Notes under the pieces: model-generated
Told to the model about the DNA's origin: nothing
What the model saw: only the letters and a program-made list of their open reading frames with translations
Databases searched by the model: none
Made by a program: the position numbers and the translations under genes
Part shown: positions 58,470-64,000 of the stretch, piece by piece
How positions within the stretch are numbered: position 1 is the stretch's first letter
Layout: each line of letters opens with the position of its first letter
Assembly: GCF_008124625.1 (NCBI RefSeq)
Contig: NZ_VNHM01000003.1
Coordinates: 124,001 to 188,000 of the forward strand
Length of the DNA: 64,000 nt
Direction: 5' to 3'
Source of the DNA: Desulfallas thermosapovorans DSM 6562
Lineage (GTDB): Bacteria > Bacillota > Desulfotomaculia > Desulfotomaculales > Desulfallaceae

Positions 58470-59228
58470 TTATTGTCCCTCCTTCTCCCGGGGACCGGGT
58501 ACTTTGATTTCCCCTACCTTGAAATATTTAGTCATTTCCTTTTCAACAAACTTCCAGGTATCTTCGGCGTTGGTACGCCAGTTGGTGGGGCAGGTGGATA
58601 ATGCTTCCACAAAACTGAACCCGTTCCCGGCCATTTGATTTTCCAGTGCCTTTTTAATAAAGCCCTTCAATTGTTTTACATTGGCCACAGTACCCCGGGC
58701 GACATATGCACCCTCCTGGGTAATGGCAGCCACCATTTCGGGACCCTGGGTGGGATAACCGGAAGCGTCCACATCGCGGCCATAGGGCGAAGTTTCAGTC
58801 TTTTGCCCCGGCAAAGTGGTTGGCGCCATTTGACCGCCGGTCATACCATACTGGGTATTATTGACCAGAATTACCGTAATCCGCTCGTTACGGGTTGCCG
58901 CGCTGACCAGGTGCTGAGCACCGATGGCGTAACCACCGCCGTCACCCATGTAGGCAATCCCGATTACATCGGTATTGGCCCGCTTGATCCCTGTAATTAC
59001 CGGTGTTGTACGACCATGGTGGGTTTGCACGGTATCTACGTTGAAAAAGTCCCAGGACAACAGCGAACAGCCAATGTCACAGCCAAAAACAACCTTATCT
59101 TGAATGCCCAGCTCATCAATGGCCTGTCCCAACGCTTTAAGCACCAGGCCGTGACCACAGCCCGGGCAGAATTTATGGGGTTTGGATTCCACACGCCAGC
59201 ATTTGGGCATGGCAGGCTGTACTGACAT
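58470..59228 (-). CDS. korB: 2-oxoacid:ferredoxin oxidoreductase, TPP-binding beta subunit
   Basis: A 252-aa thiamine diphosphate subunit. It has FCPGCGHGLVLKALGQAIDE, the TPP/Mg motif GIAYMGDGGGYAIGAQHLVS with VNNTQYGMTGGQMAPTTLPG, and a C-terminal helical part. MTGGQMAPTT is typical of the Kor/Vor branch as opposed to pyruvate:ferredoxin oxidoreductase. The ATG follows AAAGGGGGC. A 188-bp gap lies between korA and korB, larger than the other spacings, with no gene in it; it could carry an extra promoter. Confidence 0.93.
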   Translation of the reverse strand: MSVQPAMPKCWRVESKPHKFCPGCGHGLVLKALGQAIDELGIQDKVVFGCDIGCSLLSWDFFNVDTVQTHHGRTTPVITGIKRANTDVIGIAYMGDGGGYAIGAQHLVSAATRNERITVILVNNTQYGMTGGQMAPTTLPGQKTETSPYGRDVDASGYPTQGPEMVAAITQEGAYVARGTVANVKQLKGFIKKALENQMAGNGFSFVEALSTCPTNWRTNAEDTWKFVEKEMTKYFKVGEIKVPGPREKEGQ

Positions 59229-59416
59229 TACAAAAGCCCCCTTTCAATCCTCTCAGCAAAATAATCTATAAATTTAACTAAACCTTAGACGGCTTTATAA
59301 AGAACTTTACGCCGCTCCATCAAACCAGCCTATTGCATAATTCTCTTGCTATATATACCAAAATATCCCTGGCACATTAACCGTTGCTGCACGTCCGGTA
59401 CAAGTGCCGGCGCGTT

Positions 59417-60505
59417 TTAGCCTTTTATTTCCTTGACCCGGGCCACCACTTCCTCGGTGGTTACACCAACGCCGGGTTTGAACAAGGATAGCATTTCTGT
59501 GGTGTTGCCGTAAATAGCTTCTTTAACCAGCCTGTCCAACTGGCCGTTGGCGGATTCCACCACCAGCAATTGCTTGGCTTTACCGGCCACTTCCCGCAAC
59601 TGGTCCACCGGCAGCGGGCGCAGGGTGATGGGACGGAAATAACCCACCTTGTAACCTTCTTCCCGCAATTCTTTAACCGCTGCCTTGCAGGCCCGGGAAA
59701 CAACGCCGTGGGAGATTACCACCAGGTCGGCGTCATCGGTATCAAAGGCGTCATATTCGGCTATTTCGGGGGCCGCCTTGGCGTAATCAGCCAGGTACTG
59801 TTCCAGCACCTCGAACAATTCTTCCTCCACATTGTAAGTATTTCTCAAATGAGTCGGCTCCCTGTCCACTCCCGGTGTTCCCTCTTTACCCACATAGGGC
59901 TCGGTGGGCACCATGGTAATACCCCGGGAGGCGGGATCATACATGGTTAGGGATTCCCGCATTTTAGCCTGGTAACCGTCGCCCAGCACAAAGGTGGGGA
60001 AGCGGTATTTCCACGCGGTATTAAAAGCCTTGATGGTATAATCAAAAAGTTCCTGGTGATTAGCAGTGGAGTAAACCACCCTTAAACCCTCACCGTTGCC
60101 ACCCAGTGTGGTCATGGTGACTTCCTGCTGGGAATAAATTACTGTGGCCGTGGATGGGCCGCCACGCTGTTGTACAATAACCACCACGGGCAACCGCATG
60201 GCCTCCGCCATGCTCATTGGTTCCTGCATTAAAGTGTTGCCCGGCCCGGCGGTAGCGGTAAAGGCTCTCCTTCCGGCCAGTACGCCGCCGGCTGTGGTGA
60301 ATCCCGCCGAAAGCTCGTCCTCGGTCTGTAAAAACCTGCGGCCGTATTTGGGCAGCATCCTGGTCCAATAATGCATAATTTCATTCTGGGGTGTAATGGG
60401 ATAACCGTACATAATGTCGGCCTCGGCCGCCAGAGCAGCCCAAGCCACCACTTCGTTACCGGTCATGAATACCCTTTTTTCACCCTGTATCGGTTTTTCT
60501 GGCAT
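59417..60505 (-). CDS. korA: 2-oxoacid:ferredoxin oxidoreductase, alpha subunit
   Basis: About 362 aa with the pyrimidine-binding TPP fold: EVVAWAALAAEADIMYGYPI TPQNEI near the start, TEDELSAGFTTAGGVLAGRR, and TATAGPGNTLMQEPMSMAEA. The C-terminal domain II includes VISHGVVSRACKAAVKELRE and KVGYFRPITLRPLPVDQLRE. I set the ATG (MPEKPIQGEKR) by AGGAGGTG nine bases upstream. It lies 45 bp after the P-loop ATPase gene, suggesting one operon of five genes. Confidence 0.93.
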   Translation of the reverse strand: MPEKPIQGEKRVFMTGNEVVAWAALAAEADIMYGYPITPQNEIMHYWTRMLPKYGRRFLQTEDELSAGFTTAGGVLAGRRAFTATAGPGNTLMQEPMSMAEAMRLPVVVIVQQRGGPSTATVIYSQQEVTMTTLGGNGEGLRVVYSTANHQELFDYTIKAFNTAWKYRFPTFVLGDGYQAKMRESLTMYDPASRGITMVPTEPYVGKEGTPGVDREPTHLRNTYNVEEELFEVLEQYLADYAKAAPEIAEYDAFDTDDADLVVISHGVVSRACKAAVKELREEGYKVGYFRPITLRPLPVDQLREVAGKAKQLLVVESANGQLDRLVKEAIYGNTTEMLSLFKPGVGVTTEEVVARVKEIKG

Positions 60506-60550
60506 TGACTTGTACACCTCCTAAAATCTTGACTCCCTAGGGAAATTTTG

Positions 60551-61225
60551 TTACCAGAATGTACGCGGCATATACCTGTCCAGTTTCCTCACCGGATGAC
60601 CGGCTATATCCACCGGCCCGATTAAAGCCGCAATGGCCGGGACCGCCGTGGTGGCCACCACCGGCAATTGTAATTGCCGGGCTGCTTCATCCACTATCCG
60701 GGCCCCTTGTTGCACAATGTCCACATCAGTTTCGTCTCCCAGGTGACTGTTGTTAATAATGCCGTGTACAATGCCCAGCTCGCGAATATAAGCTACTATA
60801 TCCGCCACGCTGGCCGTCATTGGCCTGGCAATATTCACCACGGCGTAAACCTTCAAATCGGGATCCGCCCCCGCTCCTTCCAACAGGTTCAGGGTTTTGG
60901 CACCCTCCACGCCATAACCGATATCCAGTATAATATCCCCGGACCGGCGCAACGCCCAGCGGTTTTCCGCCCGGAGCACATTGCCTGCTTCCCCCAATCC
61001 CAAAGTATCCCTGGTTTCCCAGGCCAGCACGGTAATCCCCTTTTGCTGCAGTTCCCTTTTTATGGGGCGCAGCGTGTAACACGGCTCCACAATATCCAGG
61101 TCCACCAGGGTAACATTCCGGCCGGACGCGGCCAAATCAACCGCTCTGTTAACGGCCACCTCGCTTTTACCGCTGGCATATTCCCCAACGTAAGCTTCCA
61201 CTACCCGCGGGCCGATAATCTTCAC
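60551..61225 (-). CDS. P-loop ATPase of unknown function, linked to korABCD
   Basis: A 224-aa protein with a Walker A GEYASGKS (residues 14-21), followed by a MinD/CooC-like core: VTLVDLDIVEPCYTLRPIKR, then GDIILDIGYGVEGAKTLNLL and VYAVVNIARPM. The end RKLDRYMPRTFW is not typical of MinD. There is no membrane segment or deviant KGGxGK motif, so it is not a standard MinD, ParA or NifH. Context suggests help with assembly, activation or regulation of the oxidoreductase, but that is inference. The GTG start has only a weak GGGGGTG site. Confidence 0.75.
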   Translation of the reverse strand: MKIIGPRVVEAYVGEYASGKSEVAVNRAVDLAASGRNVTLVDLDIVEPCYTLRPIKRELQQKGITVLAWETRDTLGLGEAGNVLRAENRWALRRSGDIILDIGYGVEGAKTLNLLEGAGADPDLKVYAVVNIARPMTASVADIVAYIRELGIVHGIINNSHLGDETDVDIVQQGARIVDEAARQLQLPVVATTAVPAIAALIGPVDIAGHPVRKLDRYMPRTFW

Positions 61226-61382
61226 CCCCGCGCAAATTAATGATTCTAAACTATCATGTTATAGTTTAAATAATCTAGAAACTTTTTATGAATTTTAGAC
61301 AACTGTTTTTAGTATATTGCAACAATATTGACCCGTCAAGAAATCAGCTGTTTTACAAGAATTTTATACTGCATACCGTATT

Positions 61383-61649
61383 TTAAACAAACCACCGGCT
61401 CAGTACCACCAGCATCACCAGGCCCGGCAAGTGTAAAATGCCCGCCACCAGCACGGTAAAAAGGTTGAAGGCAACATGCATGTTGAAAAAACTCAAACAC
61501 CAGTTTAGCAGCGTTATCAACACCGTACCCGTAACCAGGCATACAGCCAAGCTCAATAACCGGCGCAGCGGCCTGTACATGAAAGTATTTGCAATATACA
61601 AGCCAGCCAGCACCGCCAGGACTATAATCACCAGCTGCCATTCCATCAT
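61383..61649 (-). CDS. bofA: Pro-sigma-K processing inhibitor BofA
   Basis: An 88-aa membrane protein with about three hydrophobic segments (WQLVIIVLAVLAGLYIANTF, LSLAVCLVTGTVLITLLNWC, and LVAGILHLPGLVMLVVLSRW). In B. subtilis BofA (87 aa) holds the SpoIVFB protease inactive in the outer forespore membrane until the sigma-G checkpoint. The family's LNLFT/HVAFNLFTVLVAGILHLP segment is clearly present. The ATG-ATG start follows a GGGGGTG-type site. The recR-bofA order matches Bacillus, without yaaL between them. Confidence 0.9.
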   Translation of the reverse strand: MMEWQLVIIVLAVLAGLYIANTFMYRPLRRLLSLAVCLVTGTVLITLLNWCLSFFNMHVAFNLFTVLVAGILHLPGLVMLVVLSRWFV

Positions 61650-61707
61650 TCACACCCCCAATCACTTATAAAATGATATATGGGGCGACGATGGAAAAAA
61701 TTACTTT

Positions 61708-62316
61708 TTATTCAATTTCCAGTCGTCCTTCTATGGCCCTGCCCAGGGTTACTTCATCGGCATACTCCAAATGGGCACCCACCGGCAGGCCCCGGGCCAG
61801 CCTGGTTACTTTAACACCAAGGGGTTTTATCAGCCGGGCCAGGTAAAGGGCCGTAGCATCCCCCTCCACATCCGGGTTGGTGGCTAAAATCACTTCCCGC
61901 ACCGAGTCACCCGCCAGGCGGTCCAGTAAACTTTTTATATTCAATTCCTGGGGCCCCACCCCTTCAAGGGGTGAAAGGGCACCGTGAAGCACGTGATAAA
62001 CACCTTTAAAACCACGGTACTTTTCAATGGCCACCACATCCCGGGGGTCCTGCACAACGCAAATTATGCCCTTGTCCCGGGTCTCGTTTTGACAAACCGG
62101 GCAGGGATCCACATCAGTAAGATTGCCGCACACCGAGCAACGCCCCACCTTTTCCCGGGCTTCCCTGATGGCCTCGGCAAGGCTTATGGCCACTTCCGGG
62201 GGAGCATTCAACAAAAAAAAGGCCAGTCGTTGCGCCGTTTTAGTTCCAATCCCGGGTAACCTGGCCAATTCGCCGATCAAGCGTGACACCGCGCCGGCAT
62301 ATTGCATTTGTTTCAC
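61708..62316 (-). CDS. recR: Recombination mediator RecR
   Basis: A 202-aa protein that works with RecO and RecF to load RecA. It has the N-terminal helix-hairpin-helix LARLPGIGTKTAQRLAFFLL, a zinc finger (CSVCGNLTDVDPCPVC), the TOPRIM domain (GIICVVQDPRDVVAIEKYRG) and the C-terminal TRLARGLPVGAHLEYADEVT. The start MKQMQYAGAVSRL is a GTG. It lies 24 bp after ebfC in the universal dnaX-ebfC-recR order. Confidence 0.97.
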   Translation of the reverse strand: MKQMQYAGAVSRLIGELARLPGIGTKTAQRLAFFLLNAPPEVAISLAEAIREAREKVGRCSVCGNLTDVDPCPVCQNETRDKGIICVVQDPRDVVAIEKYRGFKGVYHVLHGALSPLEGVGPQELNIKSLLDRLAGDSVREVILATNPDVEGDATALYLARLIKPLGVKVTRLARGLPVGAHLEYADEVTLGRAIEGRLEIE

Positions 62317-62340
62317 TGCCCCAAGGCTCCTTTTTTATCT

Positions 62341-62655
62341 TTAAAATAATCCCGGTATATTAAGCCCGCCGGTCAGCTTGCTCATTTCTTTGGTCATCAT
62401 ATCCTGGGCCTGCTTCAAAGCTTCGTTAACTGCGGTCAGAACCAAATCTTGCAGCATTTCCACATCTTCCGGGTCCACTACCTCGGGCTTGATTTCCACG
62501 GCCACGATCTCCTGGCGGCCGTTGGCCACCACCCGTACCACACCGCCGCCGGCGGAACTTTCCACGGTGCGGTTGCCCAGTTCCTCCTGCATTCTGGCCA
62601 TCTCGGCCTGCATCTTTTGTACTTGTTTCATCATTTTAGCCATATTTCCACCCAT
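62341..62655 (-). CDS. ebfC: Nucleoid-associated protein EbfC (YbaB)
   Basis: A 104-aa DNA-binding dimer of the YbaB family. It shows [40 protein letters not shown] and [20 protein letters not shown], and ends [13 protein letters not shown]. It is the standard copy of the family; a divergent second copy lies at 35.9-36.2 kb. It starts 13 bp after dnaX. EbfC is an abundant nucleoid component whose exact role is not settled. Confidence 0.95.
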   Translation of the reverse strand: MGGNMAKMMKQVQKMQAEMARMQEELGNRTVESSAGGGVVRVVANGRQEIVAVEIKPEVVDPEDVEMLQDLVLTAVNEALKQAQDMMTKEMSKLTGGLNIPGLF

Positions 62656-62668
62656 ATGATATACCTCC

Positions 62669-64000
62669 TCATTTTTTATTTAAATCCTTTTCCAGGGGCA
62701 CCAGTTCCCCCTGAAACAGGCTTATCGCCTCTTCGGTATCCAGCTGTACCGTGCTCCTTGACCAGCCCGGCGGCGGCGCATCATAATAAGCACAGCGGAT
62801 CTGCCAGGTCAAGCGGGTAAACGAGGCCAGCGTCTGGGCAAGCAATTGTTTGGTATCGGGCTTTTCAGCCATATCCTTGATAAAAACATCTCCCCGGGGC
62901 ACCCCCAGCACCAGACAATGTTCTTTTATCTCTGCCGGCCAGGCTTGACATAAACAGCTATAGGCAATGGGGTTGGCCTTTTTAACCACCGCCAATATTT
63001 CCGGCCACCACTTTCTTAATTGTTCAATGTTATACCGGGGTTCACCCCGGGTATTCACGGGGTTTTTCCGGGCCGGAGCTGCTTCTACACCCCCGGTTTT
63101 TAATCCACTTGACCGGGTGTTTTCTTTAGCCGCGCTACCGGTATCCCCTGCATTTGGTGGTAAAACCGCATGTCCGGTCTCGGGCTCACCCGTGATTTCT
63201 TCTCCACCCGCCATGTTTTGGGGCAAAACCTGTTGGGCAACCCACGGGGGATGGTCGTTATTATGGTTAGCTCTAGTATTACCCATTTCAGGCCGCTTAC
63301 CATCAATTTGCAAACCGGCCTTGACTGCCGCCGCGGGGGATTTGGGCGCAGGTTTATCAACATCTTGTTTACTGGTACCCTGGGCCACCGGAACATACTC
63401 CAGGGCATTACCACCGGCCTGTCCCCGGTTGGCCAGCGCCTGTTCAAGCCGCTCAATCCTGTGCAGCAATTCATCCACCGGCGGCCCGTCATCCTCATCC
63501 ATAGCCCGCACCAGCGCCAGCTCCAGCACCACCCGGGGATGTGCACTGCGGCGCATTGCTTGCTCAGCCTCCACCAGGTAATCGATGGTGCTGATTAACC
63601 GGCGACGCGTAAAAAGCTGCATCAGCCCGGCCGGGGGCGTATCAAACCCGGCCTCCCCCGCCGCATCGGGAGCCAGAAAGGCCACCAGCAGCCGGCGCAG
63701 GTATGCGGTCAGTTCCCTGATTAGTTGCTGTAAATCTTTACCTTCGGCCGCAATACCCGCCACCTGTTTTAACACCAGGGCGGGTTTTCTTTCCGCCAGT
63801 CCGGTGGCCAAATCAAACAATACATCTTCAGTCACTGTGCCCAAAATGGTGTGCACCGTGTCAGCCGTTACAGCGTTTTCCCCGCTAAGCAAAAGCGCCT
63901 GGTCCAACACACTCAGGGCGTCTCGCATACTGCCTCCGGCGGCCCGGGTGATAGCCCGCACTGCATCTTTCTCCACTTTAAAATTGCTCCTGGCGGCCAC
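62669..64000 (-). CDS. dnaX: DNA polymerase III subunits gamma/tau, C-terminal part (cut by window edge)
   Basis: The last 443 codons of the clamp-loader subunit. Visible are the sensor-2 area ([20 protein letters not shown]), AAA+ domain II/III ([20 protein letters not shown]), the helical DnaX collar domain ([20 protein letters not shown]) and a long hydrophilic linker rich in Gly, Pro and Asn. It ends with the tau C-terminal domain ([20 protein letters not shown], then [18 protein letters not shown]). The N-terminal P-loop and zinc finger lie outside the window. It is upstream of ebfC-recR. Confidence 0.95.
   Translation of the reverse strand: MAARSNFKVEKDAVRAITRAAGGSMRDALSVLDQALLLSGENAVTADTVHTILGTVTEDVLFDLATGLAERKPALVLKQVAGIAAEGKDLQQLIRELTAYLRRLLVAFLAPDAAGEAGFDTPPAGLMQLFTRRRLISTIDYLVEAEQAMRRSAHPRVVLELALVRAMDEDDGPPVDELLHRIERLEQALANRGQAGGNALEYVPVAQGTSKQDVDKPAPKSPAAAVKAGLQIDGKRPEMGNTRANHNNDHPPWVAQQVLPQNMAGGEEITGEPETGHAVLPPNAGDTGSAAKENTRSSGLKTGGVEAAPARKNPVNTRGEPRYNIEQLRKWWPEILAVVKKANPIAYSCLCQAWPAEIKEHCLVLGVPRGDVFIKDMAEKPDTKQLLAQTLASFTRLTWQIRCAYYDAPPPGWSRSTVQLDTEEAISLFQGELVPLEKDLNKK

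Noticed and set aside
1-64000. rRNA operon, tRNA genes or CRISPR array
   Set aside because: No conserved rRNA segments, tRNA-like cloverleaf motifs or regularly spaced repeats were noticed on either strand; no tRNA model was run.

Overview
The window looks like an oriC-proximal chromosome segment of a spore-forming, anaerobic member of the Firmicutes, most likely Peptococcaceae (the Desulfotomaculum/Pelotomaculum group). Three things point there. The gene order follows the Bacillus subtilis dnaX-to-ftsH region almost gene for gene. Many sporulation genes are present (spoIIE, spoIIR, spoIID, spoVT, spoVG, yabG, yabP/Q, bofA, csfB, fin, sipL). The additions are anaerobic ones: formyl-THF synthetase, a 2-oxoacid:ferredoxin oxidoreductase and a corrinoid adenosyltransferase. 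Nearly everything is on the minus strand, so transcription runs from high to low coordinates. No rRNA, tRNA or CRISPR array was seen.

Read in transcription order: 64.0-61.3 kb holds dnaX (partial), ebfC, recR and bofA. 61.2-57.6 kb is a P-loop ATPase gene plus korABCD. 57.4-52.4 kb holds csfB, an Orn/Lys/Arg decarboxylase-like gene, tmk, holB, ricT and yabA. 52.4-46.2 kb holds rsmI, abrB (plus strand), metG behind a Met T-box, tatD, cobO and a yabE-like G5/3D gene. 46.1-41.2 kb holds rsmA, a ykuK-like gene, a glycosyltransferase (plus), yabG and a trypsin-like protease. 40.8-34.2 kb is an accessory block of spore-surface-type genes: a triple CAP protein, SipL, a second SPOCS protein, an operon with a second YbaB protein, a cysteine-less HMA protein and two transporters. 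33.4-25.3 kb holds an L,D-transpeptidase (plus), ispE, GntR plus nucleotidyltransferase, spoVG, glmU, prs, a PRC-barrel gene (plus), rplY/ctc and a small Gly/Pro-rich protein. 25.1-17.8 kb holds small proteins, dtd, pth, a broken AbrB-type gene, a PrsW-like protease gene, fin and mfd. 17.7-1.5 kb holds prsA, spoVT, mazG, hup, rqcP, spoID-like cell-wall and coat genes (spoIID, yabP, yabQ), spoIIR (plus), divIC, an S1 protein, ppx, spoIIE, tilS, ftsH and ndk. The left end holds a FlK-like thioesterase and the 5' part of fhs.

The region combines housekeeping (replication, repair, tRNA and rRNA modification, translation, nucleotide and isoprenoid supply) with sporulation control and morphogenesis. 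Relative to B. subtilis, hprT is missing between tilS and ftsH, rnmV between yabE and rsmA, and purR/yabJ between ispE and spoVG.

The most unusual signal is a dispersed palindromic repeat family near 11.06, 21.47, 41.06 and 56.93 kb. Every hairpin keeps the same outer and inner stem sequence but carries its own 8-bp core, which is self-complementary in each copy. Two copies clearly sit in a MITE-like element of about 160 bp with terminal inverted repeats. Other points are a second YbaB/EbfC gene in an operon with two related small proteins, an exact 46-bp palindrome between convergent genes, an AbrB-type gene with an internal stop, a 146-nt out-of-frame ricT/yabA overlap, and a pair of IS605-like end remnants.
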